64,000 bases of DNA from Pseudobdellovibrionaceae bacterium (lineage in GTDB: Bacteria > Bdellovibrionota > Bdellovibrionia > Bdellovibrionales > Bdellovibrionaceae), in NCBI GenBank assembly GCA_019637875.1, contig JAHBUW010000010.1, positions 1 to 64,000 of the forward strand, read 5' to 3'. The notes beneath the pieces were generated by a model. That model was not told the DNA's origin. It saw only the letters and a program-made list of their open reading frames with translations, and ran no database searches. Below are positions 10,729-19,630 of the stretch, piece after piece. The position numbers and the translations under genes are program-made. How positions within the stretch are numbered: position 1 is the first letter of the stretch; every line of letters starts with the position of its first letter.

Positions 10729-11559
10729 ATGTCGGCCACTTGTTTGAAAACGCACAAAAGCTTCGGCGGCACGACCCAGTTCTGGGAGCACGAGTCGTCG
10801 TCGACGAAAACGAAAATGAAATTCTCGACCTTCACGCCCTCGGGGCCGGTGAAGGGCGCGATCCTTTGGCTGTCGGGACTCACCTGCACGGACGAAAACT
10901 TCATCACGAAGGCCGGCGCGCAGAAGCGTCTCGAAGAAAAAGGCCTCATGGTCATTTGCCCCGACACCTCCCCGCGCGGTTTGAATCTGCCGGGCGAGCA
11001 TGACTCGTACGATTTCGGTTCGGGCGCGAGCTTCTACGTCGACGCGACGACCGAAGGCTATCGCGATCACTACCGGATGTTCACCTACATCGCGCAGGAG
11101 CTTCCGACGCTCGTGAACTCCCAATTCGGCGTTTCCAAATTGTCGATCATGGGTCACTCCATGGGCGGTCACGGCGCTTTGGTCCTCGCGCTCCGCAATC
11201 CCACGGTCTTCAAATCGGTTTCGGCGTTCTCACCCATCGTAAATCCGACCCAGTGTCCGTGGGGACAGAAGGCCCTGCCCGGCTATCTCGGTGGGGATAC
11301 GGCGGCGCAAGCGAAGTACGATGCGACGGAGCTTGTGAAGTTCGGCGCGCGTTTCCCGGGTACGATTTTGATCGACCAGGGAACGAAGGATGAGTTCTAC
11401 GAGAAGAAGCAACTCCTTCCCGAAAACTTCGAGGCGGCGGCACGCGCGAAGGACCAAGCGGTTCGCGTGAACTACCGCGACGGCTACGACCATTCGTATT
11501 ACTTCATCTCGACGTTCATCGATTCGCACATCGATCACCACGCGGCGGCGCTTAGCTAG
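10729..11559 (+). CDS. fghA: S-formylglutathione hydrolase
   Basis: 276 residues, standard for the family; AAGGGGAACGTC precedes ATG, 10 bp after adhC. An alpha/beta hydrolase with nucleophile Ser144 in GHSMGGHGA, Asp221 (GTKDEFY) and His255 (GYDHSYYF). The segments LSGLTCTDENF and YDFGSGASFYVDAT are family signatures (esterase D/FrmB). It converts S-formylglutathione to formate and glutathione, completing the pathway begun by adhC. Confidence 0.96.
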   Translation: MSATCLKTHKSFGGTTQFWEHESSSTKTKMKFSTFTPSGPVKGAILWLSGLTCTDENFITKAGAQKRLEEKGLMVICPDTSPRGLNLPGEHDSYDFGSGASFYVDATTEGYRDHYRMFTYIAQELPTLVNSQFGVSKLSIMGHSMGGHGALVLALRNPTVFKSVSAFSPIVNPTQCPWGQKALPGYLGGDTAAQAKYDATELVKFGARFPGTILIDQGTKDEFYEKKQLLPENFEAAARAKDQAVRVNYRDGYDHSYYFISTFIDSHIDHHAAALS

Positions 11560-11567
11560 CGCCGCGG

Positions 11568-12533
11568 TTAACGCTTGAGCATCCGGTAGTTCAGCAAAAC
11601 CACCGAGCCCAGAATCAGCGCGATGCCTGCCAGCTGCAGTCCGTTCAAACTCTCTCCGAGAAGCGCGAACGCGATCAGCGCCGCGAAAGGCAGCTCGATG
11701 GATGAGATGATGCTGCCTAGGCCCACCCCCGTGATGGGAAAACCTTTGTTCAGAAGGATCGGCGGCAAGACCGTGCCGAAGGCGGCGAGTAGCATCCCGT
11801 AACCGTAGAAAATCTCGGGACGGAATTCACGGTCGCGAACGAAGCCCTCGCTGACCCAATGCACATCCATGTAGTGGGGCGCAAGTTGGGTCAGAAACGC
11901 GAAGCTGAGGGCCACGATCAAACTTCCGTACAACATATACTGACTGCGTTTCACCGGATGCAGATCCACGCAGACATTGCCGACGGCGGCCAGCATGCAG
12001 GTGTAGCTCACGGCCGCCAGGATCCCGAAGAAGACGCCTTCGGGATCAAGCTTCGCCGTTGTCGCGCTGAGCGCATCCACGGCCATCAAGGTCCCGATCA
12101 AAATCAAAATGACGGCAACGATCTTTTCGGCCGAGGGCCATGTCCTTTGGGCCACGCTTTCGAAGACGACGCCCATCCAAATCGCTTGCATCAAAAGGAC
12201 GACCGCGATCGACGCGTCGATGGACTGAACCGCGACGTAATAAACGACGCTCGTCAGCCCCATCGGCATTCCGACGAGCATGAGTTTCAGTTTGTCCTTC
12301 GAGGTGGGCGCGGCCCCATGACGGGCGACGAGGACCGCCATGATCGTGAGCACTAAGGCCCCGATTCCACTTTGCGCGGCGGTCACTTCGCCCGTGGTGA
12401 ACCCCTCCGCGTAGGCCATCTTCACGAACGTGGACAACATCCCGTAGCTCGCCGAGCCTAAAAACACGAAAATGATTCCCGAGAAAAGACGGCCCGAAGA
12501 GGTCCGCGCCGCTGCGGATGAAGTCGTTTGCAT
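11568..12533 (-). CDS. EamA/DMT family transporter
   Basis: 321 residues with about ten hydrophobic segments in two halves, the arrangement of 10-TM drug/metabolite transporters. The first half begins IIFVFLGSASYGMLSTFVKMAY; the second ends with SIISSIELPFAALIAFALLGE then GIALILGSVVLLNY, the usual EamA repeat ending. Inner membrane, likely efflux of a small metabolite; substrate unknown. It converges on fghA with an 8-bp gap and is not part of that operon. Confidence 0.88.
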   Translation of the reverse strand: MQTTSSAAARTSSGRLFSGIIFVFLGSASYGMLSTFVKMAYAEGFTTGEVTAAQSGIGALVLTIMAVLVARHGAAPTSKDKLKLMLVGMPMGLTSVVYYVAVQSIDASIAVVLLMQAIWMGVVFESVAQRTWPSAEKIVAVILILIGTLMAVDALSATTAKLDPEGVFFGILAAVSYTCMLAAVGNVCVDLHPVKRSQYMLYGSLIVALSFAFLTQLAPHYMDVHWVSEGFVRDREFRPEIFYGYGMLLAAFGTVLPPILLNKGFPITGVGLGSIISSIELPFAALIAFALLGESLNGLQLAGIALILGSVVLLNYRMLKR

Positions 12534-12634
12534 ATCAAAACCACCAAGAACGAGAGTTAAACAAATGCGGCCAACAGATAGTCAACTCTTGGTGGGAGTT
12601 GGTAGAGACGTTCAACCAAATCATGAACTTATAA

Positions 12635-12922
12635 ATGCGGGCGTGTCTTTCGATATATCCCGCTCGGCTCGCCACCGCAAGTTCGAGCGGCGCGATCGAA
12701 CTGAATACAAACAAACGGCTCTCCCTTCATCGCTTTCTGGCGGGCAACAAGGAACTCATCATCGAGCTTTACAAAGACATCCAGGCCGCCTTTGATAAGG
12801 CATTCGAGAAATCACAGCAACAGAAGGCCAGCAACGATGCGATCTTCAAAGTCACTTTCACCGCAGTCGATGTCTTGCAAACCCAACGACCCGAAGCTGG
12901 GAACGGAAAGGGTGTAAAATGA
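12635..12922 (+). CDS. Possible short protein or remnant before the island
   Basis: 95 codons from ATG 12635 to a TGA that overlaps the next ATG (ATGA). The C-terminal 65 residues (LHRFLAGNKELIIELYKDIQ, then a Gln/Lys-rich helix) look like real amphipathic protein, while the first 25 residues look like non-coding frame. No good ribosome site is visible. It may start later, or be the tail of a longer gene whose front was lost. The coupling with the next gene is the main support. Confidence 0.35.
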   Translation: MRACLSIYPARLATASSSGAIELNTNKRLSLHRFLAGNKELIIELYKDIQAAFDKAFEKSQQQKASNDAIFKVTFTAVDVLQTQRPEAGNGKGVK

Positions 12923-13227
12923 AGAGCTTGAACGTTTTTGCTCTCGTACTTTTCGTTTCATCGTTCGCAAAAGCCGGCGGCGGCGGCGGTGGCGGAGTTC
13001 TGCTCAATTTTGTCAATGCGCAGAGCTTTTCTAGTGAGATGATCTTCCACATTAAGGAAGAAAAAGAATTTACGAGCATTGCTCACGCACAGCTCGTAGA
13101 TGGAGAATGGCAAGTTCAGAAAGTCGAACTACCCAAGTCGCTGCAGCAGTTCGATCCTGAGGCATCAGAAGCAATTGAAAAGTCCCGCGAAATCGGACAA
13201 TGGGTTCCGCTCTATAGAGATGAATAG
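12919..13227 (+). CDS. Small exported protein with a glycine run
   Basis: 102 residues. A signal peptide (LNVFALVLFVSSFAKA) is followed by seven glycines and then about 70 mostly charged residues ending WVPLYRDE. No family recognised. It begins in the ATGA overlap with the preceding frame and ends 8 bp inside the next gene. It is the last gene of host-like character before the A+T-rich island, so the left edge of the island lies at or near its 3' end. Confidence 0.6.
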   Translation: MKSLNVFALVLFVSSFAKAGGGGGGGVLLNFVNAQSFSSEMIFHIKEEKEFTSIAHAQLVDGEWQVQKVELPKSLQQFDPEASEAIEKSREIGQWVPLYRDE

Positions 13228-14272
13228 CGCGATCTTTGACGGCACAGGCGCCTGCCCATTTTGCAAACTTGAGTCTAAGTTCAAAAATGATTCGCGACGA
13301 CAGGTCTATGAATATACCTGTTCAGCTTGTGGTACGTACGTTTTATCATATGCCTCATATCTCTATCTGCAAGACAACGCGGATAAAATCAATTTAGCGA
13401 ATTGCATCGCCGAAAATATTGAATCGAACATTGAGTATGAAGACATCCGCTGCGCTTGGCTGATGGATGGCGACCCCAAGCCTAATTTTGCGCACAAAGG
13501 ACTCATCATAAAATCAATTAGGGATATTCAATCGAAGCCCATTAACCACGCAGAGAAGCTCCTCGGAATCTTACGCCTAATCGCACTTAAAGCACGAGAG
13601 AACAGCAACCCCTTTGACGACGTAGAGCTCTACACCATTGATTTATTCAGGCTCAGAATTCTTCATTCTTCTGAGTTATACTCATGGCTTTCACAAATGG
13701 CATTTGATGGGCTCCTGACTTATACCCAGCCAGAAGCGCATGAGGTTATCTATAACACAGAAATGCCTCAAACCAGCATTGAAGCGCGCGCAAAGCTTAC
13801 CCCAAGAGGATGGGCGCACCTTAGTGGCGTTAAAGCTACGGACTCCCGAAAGGTCTTTGTAGCAATGAAGTTTAACTGGACAGATACTGAGAGAGAAATC
13901 CAGATCAAGTTTCTTGAAACAGTAAAATCCGCATGTCGAAATTGTGGCTATCAAGCTGATATTGTGACGGAAGATCATGAGGGCCCAATTTTAGATAAGA
14001 TTATTGCCAGCATCAAAGAAGCAAGATTTGTGATAGCCGACTTTACGTACAATAACCGCGGCGTCTATTTTGAAGCTGGTTATGCCCGAGCCCTCGGAAT
14101 TCCCGTGATTCACACGGTAATGTATGGCGACACCGAGGACCCCAAGGACGACAACAAACACCTGCATTTTGATGTTAGACAAATCAACTATCTAGAGTGG
14201 GACTCATCGACTCGACTTAGAGAGCGTCTAGAAAGTCGGATTCGAGCCATCGTAGGTCCCGTGGCCGGATAA
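13220..14272 (+). CDS. Zinc-ribbon protein with nucleoside 2-deoxyribosyltransferase-like domain
   Basis: 350 residues from ATG 13220. Cys12-Pro-Phe-Cys15 and Cys34-Ser-Ala-Cys37 form an N-terminal zinc ribbon. Residues about 209-340 read RKVFVAMKFNW, later EARFVIADFTYNN and GVYFEAGYARALGIPVI, the pattern of the nucleoside 2-deoxyribosyltransferase-like/TIR-related Rossmann family (glycosidic-bond chemistry on nucleosides or NAD-like nucleotides). The Glu in YFEAGYA is at the position of the conserved acidic residue. It sits directly before a type III-like restriction system. A role as a nucleotide-acting defence effector is inference; the zinc ribbon might sense nucleic acid. Ribosome site is weak. 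Confidence 0.7.
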   Translation: MNSAIFDGTGACPFCKLESKFKNDSRRQVYEYTCSACGTYVLSYASYLYLQDNADKINLANCIAENIESNIEYEDIRCAWLMDGDPKPNFAHKGLIIKSIRDIQSKPINHAEKLLGILRLIALKARENSNPFDDVELYTIDLFRLRILHSSELYSWLSQMAFDGLLTYTQPEAHEVIYNTEMPQTSIEARAKLTPRGWAHLSGVKATDSRKVFVAMKFNWTDTEREIQIKFLETVKSACRNCGYQADIVTEDHEGPILDKIIASIKEARFVIADFTYNNRGVYFEAGYARALGIPVIHTVMYGDTEDPKDDNKHLHFDVRQINYLEWDSSTRLRERLESRIRAIVGPVAG

Positions 14273-14477
14273 AGGTCCATTCCTTGCCAAGTGCAGGATT
14301 GGCGCAGAAGAAATTTTTGAGACGATCCCCGGAATACTTCACAAGCTAAATAGATCTTAACTCAGTTCTGGTTTGGGCCAAGGTCCGATTATGGCCCGGC
14401 AAGCCTCTGTAATCATTATTGAATGACCGACGAGACCTCACCCCACATTTACATCTCGGGTTGTGATCGGAGGTCAC

Positions 14478-16808
14478 TTGTCACGTTCAAAAAAGAAAGT
14501 TCAGAAAATCGACTCTCGAAAGAGTGATGATATTCTCGATTTTCTGAATTTCATTTCTCGTAGAGCGAAGAGCAGTAACATAGACCAATATCTCCGGAAT
14601 GGCCAAATTGATGAGAATGACCTGTTTGAATGCGGAAAATACTTTCTCACCCACGGCATGGGGTGTGATGACAACGACTTCATTCCAAATTTGAAATTCA
14701 AAGAATTTGCATGCTACGTTCCCGTGAGCGAGAACTATTATCCTTGGGCGTTCTTTGCTGTCCCAAGCAAAATTAATGATCTCGGCGAATTCTTTGATCA
14801 GCATGGTCGAAACTATCTTCTGTCTGCGGATGCCGGGAAAAAGGATTTCGCCGTCGTCACGAATTTCAAAAAAGTTTTGGTTTTCGATCTGAATCACCAT
14901 CTTGACAAGTACGAAACAACGTTCGCTGGCCTGTACGACGCCCTAAATGGAACTGATGAAGATGGTTCCTTGAGAAAGTGGCAGTCGCTTCTCAATGACT
15001 TTGGGCCGGGACGAGCTGAAGAAAAGAAGAAGTCTAGGAGGAAGGAAGTCGTCGAGCACACTCATCCTAAGGAGTCGTCACCTGAGCTGCAGTATGTTAA
15101 ACGCTTCGGTCACATGCCTAGCTTCGAAACCCCAATCGGATATGACGGCAAGAACTTCCAAGAAACGTTTAAAACCAAAGAGCTTCCTTTTCTTACGACT
15201 GAGACGATTGACTGGGATGGCACTACGAAAGGCACAACAAACCGGATTGTTTGGGGTGATAATTTAGCCGTCATGAGGTCCTTGCCAGACGAATGTCTGG
15301 ACTTGATATATATTGATCCTCCATTTTTTTCTGGTCGTAACTACAACTGTATTTTTGGTGACGATGATGAGGTGAGATCCTTTAAAGATATTTGGGATGG
15401 CGGCCTCCCCACCTATCTTGCGTGGCTGAACGCTCGTTTGTGGGAAATGAAGAGGCTTCTTAAGTCAGACGGCTCCATTTTTGTTCATCTAGACTGGCAC
15501 GCCTGCCATTACGTTAAAGTTGAGCTGGACAAGATTTTTGGGTACGACAATCTAGTCGACGACATTGCATGGTGCTACTCCGGGAGCAACAACACCAAAA
15601 AGACTCTCCCTAAGAAACACGACACAATTCTCCATTATGCGAAGTCGTCGAACTACAAATTCAACTACAAAGAAATTCTGGTCGAGCCTCGCTCGACGGC
15701 CCGTTACTATGTCGATGAGAATGGCCGTAAATATACAAAAAAAGATGGGAAAATATATTACTGCAAAAATGATGGGAAGATTCCTGAAGACTACTGGGTA
15801 GATATCCAGCGCCTACATCACATATCAAACGAGCGAATTGGGTATCCAACTCAAAAACCCGAGGAACTAATCGAGCGGATCATAAAAATGGCTTCAAACT
15901 CCGGCGATGTCGTCGCTGACTTCTTTTCCGGGGGCGGGACAACTCTGGCGGTCGCCGAAAAGTTAGGTAGGAAATGGATAGGCTGCGATATCTCAAGAAT
16001 AGCTGTATCGGTAGCTAGAGATCGCCTGCAAACGGCATATTCGAAGCCATCGGGTATTACTCCATTGAGGCCGGGCCCATCAGTTGGTTTTGAAGTTCAA
16101 TACCACGGTGTATATGAACGAGACTTGGTCAGGGATATGGACGAAGTAGAGTATCGCACGTTTATTCTGAAATGCTATCAGGCTATTCCTAAATCCAAAG
16201 GCGACCTAATTCACGGCTTCCGAGAAGAACGAGCAGTCTTTGTCGCGCCATCCAATAAAAACTTGCGAAAAGACCACATAGAAGAATTCCACTCGGAACT
16301 CGCTCATTTCAAAATTCAAAACGGCGTCATTCTCTCCTGGAATATCTCAAAGGACGTCGAAAAGTATGTCGACGACCTTCGAAAAGGGTCTAATGGTCCC
16401 GATATTCAACTCGTTCAAGTTCGACTTGTCGACATTGACAGCAACGAATTCAAAGGGGACAACATTCGCTTCCTTAACAAGCCTGCCGCAATCATCAAGA
16501 TGAATCAAAAGTCAGGTCTCACGTGGACATTTGATGCAACTGCGTCGTGCGGAACGAATGGTGCCGACATCCACTACTACCAATGGGACTTCAATTATAA
16601 GAACAGGTTTGCTCCATCGACAAAACCAAATTTCAAGTCCGATCAAGATGGAGACGGTAATCCACTAAACGATCACAAGCGTATCGAGTACACTTTCCCG
16701 GCTGAGGGTGATTACAAAGTAGCTCTTCGAGTATTCGATAAATCTGGTGCGGAGGCCACCCAGTATGTGGCCATTTCTGTTAGTCAGAAATCGAAGAGAG
16801 CATCCTAA
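14478..16808 (+). CDS. Type III-like DNA adenine methyltransferase (Mod) with C-terminal PKD-like domain
   Basis: 776 residues from TTG 14478, chosen for GGAGG 4 bases upstream. Motif IV is Asp280-Pro-Pro-Phe (LIYIDPPFFSGRNY) and motif I is Asp481 in DFFSGGGTT. Motif IV before motif I is the beta-class order of type III Mod subunits, and DPPF implies N6-adenine methylation. About 200 residues between them would hold target recognition. The first 240 residues are extra compared with a normal Mod. Residues about 685-770 (YYQWDF ... YTFPAEGDYKVALRVFDKSGAEA) look like a PKD/Ig-like beta-sandwich, unexpected inside a cytoplasmic methylase. The helicase gene begins 4 bp after the stop. Confidence 0.88.
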   Translation: MSRSKKKVQKIDSRKSDDILDFLNFISRRAKSSNIDQYLRNGQIDENDLFECGKYFLTHGMGCDDNDFIPNLKFKEFACYVPVSENYYPWAFFAVPSKINDLGEFFDQHGRNYLLSADAGKKDFAVVTNFKKVLVFDLNHHLDKYETTFAGLYDALNGTDEDGSLRKWQSLLNDFGPGRAEEKKKSRRKEVVEHTHPKESSPELQYVKRFGHMPSFETPIGYDGKNFQETFKTKELPFLTTETIDWDGTTKGTTNRIVWGDNLAVMRSLPDECLDLIYIDPPFFSGRNYNCIFGDDDEVRSFKDIWDGGLPTYLAWLNARLWEMKRLLKSDGSIFVHLDWHACHYVKVELDKIFGYDNLVDDIAWCYSGSNNTKKTLPKKHDTILHYAKSSNYKFNYKEILVEPRSTARYYVDENGRKYTKKDGKIYYCKNDGKIPEDYWVDIQRLHHISNERIGYPTQKPEELIERIIKMASNSGDVVADFFSGGGTTLAVAEKLGRKWIGCDISRIAVSVARDRLQTAYSKPSGITPLRPGPSVGFEVQYHGVYERDLVRDMDEVEYRTFILKCYQAIPKSKGDLIHGFREERAVFVAPSNKNLRKDHIEEFHSELAHFKIQNGVILSWNISKDVEKYVDDLRKGSNGPDIQLVQVRLVDIDSNEFKGDNIRFLNKPAAIIKMNQKSGLTWTFDATASCGTNGADIHYYQWDFNYKNRFAPSTKPNFKSDQDGDGNPLNDHKRIEYTFPAEGDYKVALRVFDKSGAEATQYVAISVSQKSKRAS

Positions 16809-16811
16809 CCT

Positions 16812-18887
16812 ATGGCTGACTTTCTCACCTTCAGAAAATGGGAGGCTATTCACGGCGAGAAGTACGAAAGGTGGCGCTCAGGGAGATGGATTGAGTCTAG
16901 CAAGGAGACTCAAGTCTTCTTGAACCATCTTTTGCCACTAGGCATAGTTGAGGGCGAGAAGCGCCTTCTGCCCCATCAAGCAGAGACTCTGCAGCGGGTT
17001 ATATACAGTCACGAAATTCTGAAAGTTAATCCCGTACTTGCGACACTCGCGACAGGTACCGGTAAGACCCTGGTTATGGCATCAGTTATGGCTTGGCTTC
17101 TCTGCACAAAGAAGTCGGACACATTTCTAGTTTTTTGCCCAAATACGATCGTGCGTGATCGCCTGAAGCGTGATTTCGAAACGGGTTCAGTATTCGACGA
17201 GTTTAACCTAATTCCGCCCGAGTACGCTGCAATTCGAAAATCGATTCGTCCTTCGATCATTGACGGTTTTCAGAACCTTGCCAACTTGCGTGGCTTCAAT
17301 TTGATTGTTGCGAATCGACACCAGTTCCAGCAAGGGTACTCTGGAGGTCAAGACCACCTCAAGTTCTTACTCGACAATGGTGGCTCTATCGCGATTTTTA
17401 ACGACGAAGCTCACAATACCCGAGGCCCGGAATACAAGCGAACCTTGGATATCCTTAAATCAAGATCAGCATTTAGGTTTGATGTCACCGCGACACCGGA
17501 TCGAGCCGACAATCTTCGGCCAGAATCCCATGAGATCTATTCTCTATCCGTAGTCGAGGCAATAACAGGCAGCTATAAAAACAACTCCCATATTGATCGA
17601 AGATACAGCCGTTATCCTCGCCTCATTAAAGACGTTGTTGTTCAGCGACCCTCCATAAAACGGTATGGTGCGATTAGCCTCGGCGATGTGACCTTCAAAG
17701 ATCAGTCTTCAGGTCAGATTCTTCGGGTTCGAGAAATTGACTGGGATGATCTTCCAAGAAAGAAAAATCTCCAACTTGTGATGGATCCGGGTTGCATGAA
17801 AATGCAACTTCATCTAGCGGTCGAAGCGTGGAAGCGAAAAATTGAAGTAGCAACCGATCGTTATAAGCCTCTCCTCTTCGTGATTACACCTAGCATAGCC
17901 GGAGCCAAGCAAGCTGTCGATATGATGAAGAAGGAGTTCAAGCTGAACCCACTTCTTGTGGTCGACGATGAGACTGAGTATGAAAAATCTGAATTGCGGG
18001 AGGCTGCCGCCAAATTGGGAAGCGTGGAATCCCCATATGATAGCGTCGTATCGGTCTATATGCTCCGTGAAGGCTGGGATGTTCCTGAAGTTTCCGTAAT
18101 ATGTTTATTGAGAGGATTCGGCTCACCACTCTTTGCCCACCAAGTGCTTGGTCGTGGACTTCGGCTTATTCGTCGTAATGGGTGCGAAGGAGACCGGAAC
18201 GTTCAAGAACTCACAATCATTGATCATGAGGCGCTCGGCCTAGATTACCTTTGGGCCGAAATCGATGCACTTGTCTTAGAAGGCGATACAGTCATTCGCG
18301 AACGAGAAATTGAGCGAGACGAGGATGCAAAAGCGGGCGACAGCCAAGAGAAAGTCTATAGGGAGCAAACGGTTACAAGAGAAGATCTGCTCAAACTTTT
18401 AGAGGTGCCTGAGCCACAGCCAATAGAGATGCTCTCCTTTGAACGCTCCCTTGAGCTTCTGGATCAAGCCCTTGATTGCATCGCTGACTACCGACCGGAG
18501 AATCTCATCTTTGTCGAAGTTGAAATCGAAGGAATAAAGCGATTCCGCCCACAACGCCCTGAGGAGTCATCCACTCGCGGACTCAAGCTGACGGCGATCC
18601 CGACTCATGCTGAATCGCGGGAGCTTTTCGAGCAAACAAAAGGAATGATTTTGGAGTGGGCACGAGATCTTTCCCAACGATATGACCCGTTCGCAACCAA
18701 GACAAATTATCTGTATGCGATCATTCTCGAAAAAATTGAAGATATCCTTGGTGGCAAGACGACGCTCCCAGATATGGACTCTCATATTTTGTACGCTATT
18801 TCTTTGAGTATCCCGCAAATTAAAGAGTCCGTGGCGTATGAGCTGAATCAACGTATTTATGCGGAGGAGCTCCTCTATAATGGCTGA
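16812..18887 (+). CDS. Type III-like restriction helicase (Res) without nuclease domain
   Basis: 691 residues. Superfamily 2 helicase motifs: Walker A ATGTGKT near residue 80, DEAH at Asp198 (FNDEAHNT), TATP (FDVTATPDR), and the second RecA domain with VSVYMLREGWDVPEV and HQVLGRGLRL. This is the Res/type III restriction motor pattern, which tracks on DNA after Mod recognises an unmethylated site. The C-terminus ends in a helical region and shows no PD...ExK site; Res proteins normally end with one. The nuclease appears as the next, overlapping gene. Start ATG 16812 lies 4 bp after mod. Confidence 0.9.
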   Translation: MADFLTFRKWEAIHGEKYERWRSGRWIESSKETQVFLNHLLPLGIVEGEKRLLPHQAETLQRVIYSHEILKVNPVLATLATGTGKTLVMASVMAWLLCTKKSDTFLVFCPNTIVRDRLKRDFETGSVFDEFNLIPPEYAAIRKSIRPSIIDGFQNLANLRGFNLIVANRHQFQQGYSGGQDHLKFLLDNGGSIAIFNDEAHNTRGPEYKRTLDILKSRSAFRFDVTATPDRADNLRPESHEIYSLSVVEAITGSYKNNSHIDRRYSRYPRLIKDVVVQRPSIKRYGAISLGDVTFKDQSSGQILRVREIDWDDLPRKKNLQLVMDPGCMKMQLHLAVEAWKRKIEVATDRYKPLLFVITPSIAGAKQAVDMMKKEFKLNPLLVVDDETEYEKSELREAAAKLGSVESPYDSVVSVYMLREGWDVPEVSVICLLRGFGSPLFAHQVLGRGLRLIRRNGCEGDRNVQELTIIDHEALGLDYLWAEIDALVLEGDTVIREREIERDEDAKAGDSQEKVYREQTVTREDLLKLLEVPEPQPIEMLSFERSLELLDQALDCIADYRPENLIFVEVEIEGIKRFRPQRPEESSTRGLKLTAIPTHAESRELFEQTKGMILEWARDLSQRYDPFATKTNYLYAIILEKIEDILGGKTTLPDMDSHILYAISLSIPQIKESVAYELNQRIYAEELLYNG

Positions 18888-19221
18888 AAAAATCTATATC
18901 GAGGGCAAGAAGAGTCCTTATAACTTTGAAGTTTGCGACTCGAATGATGAAAAACGATATGCAGAGGCGCTAGATGCGGATGACAACGTTCTGGCATGGA
19001 CCAAATCTCACAAGATAGTAATTCGATATCGAAATAAGAAAGGAACGATTGGCCGTTACTATCCAGATTTCTTAGTTCGCCGTAAAAATCAAAATGAACT
19101 CGAGCTTGTTGAGATTAAAGGGGCTCACCTAAACAATGATCCAAATGTTGAGATGAAGAGAAAAGCCGCAGAAGACTGGTGTATTCAGCGCGGTATGAAA
19201 TACATAAAGATCGTCAAGTAG
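18880..19221 (+). CDS. Small PD-(D/E)xK nuclease, separate subunit of the type III-like system
   Basis: 113 residues. ATG 18880 overlaps the helicase stop by 8 bp and has GGAGGAG about 10 bases upstream, so it is translated with it. Residues Glu24, Pro62-Asp63 (YYPDFLVRR), Glu78 and Lys80 (LVEIKG) make a PD-(D/E)xK active site like that of TnsA/VRR-type nucleases or the C-terminal domain of Res. Lys95 and the helix KRKAAEDWC complete the usual fold. It most likely supplies cleavage to the nuclease-less helicase. It could instead act alone, but position and overlap argue for a complex. Confidence 0.85.
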   Translation: MAEKIYIEGKKSPYNFEVCDSNDEKRYAEALDADDNVLAWTKSHKIVIRYRNKKGTIGRYYPDFLVRRKNQNELELVEIKGAHLNNDPNVEMKRKAAEDWCIQRGMKYIKIVK

Positions 19222-19630
19222 AAGGCGTCGTCGGGACCGAGACCGATCTCGTAAATTTAATACCTCGTCGCGGCGGCGGCGTAATTTCAGACTCAAATCG
19301 GACAACAGCGAGGATCGGCCACCCCCACTTGGGCTTCTGTGCTTCCCATCTCCAAGGGGATTCCTTAGTTACCCGATGACGCAAAGAATCCTTGTAAAAA
19401 TCCTTCTCACTGTCGTAGGGAAAGCTTTCACCGAATATGACAGTACCGACAACACGAGACTTAAAACTACCTTCTTTACCCGGCGTCTCAATGATCGCCA
19501 TCTCTTGGCCTATATATTCCGCCGGAATAGGATAGGTCCGTGTTTCAATGGTCTTGCTGCCATCGAGAATCAGACGCGAGATCGGATACTGAATATTGAT
19601 TCCAGGAAGCCTCCGCTTCGATGATTTCAC
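19214..19630 (-). CDS. ASCH domain protein
   Basis: 138 residues. The sequence INIQYPISRLILDGSKTIETRTYPIPAEYIGQEMAIIET is the opening of an ASCH (PUA-like) domain, with the conserved GxKTxExR motif. VVGTVIFGESFPY follows as the next beta strands. ASCH proteins bind or act on RNA and modified nucleosides. The ATG overlaps the stop of the radical SAM gene by 4 bp (ATGA), so the two are made together. It converges on the nuclease gene with an 8-bp overlap. Specific function unknown. Confidence 0.8.
   Translation of the reverse strand: MKSSKRRLPGINIQYPISRLILDGSKTIETRTYPIPAEYIGQEMAIIETPGKEGSFKSRVVGTVIFGESFPYDSEKDFYKDSLRHRVTKESPWRWEAQKPKWGWPILAVVRFESEITPPPRRGIKFTRSVSVPTTPST

Noticed and set aside
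12588-12620. tRNA-like fragment (GTTGGTAGAGA) as a possible duplicate attachment site for the island
   Set aside because: Only a short D-arm-like stretch; it does not match the tRNA-His 3' end, and no direct repeat to it was recognised.
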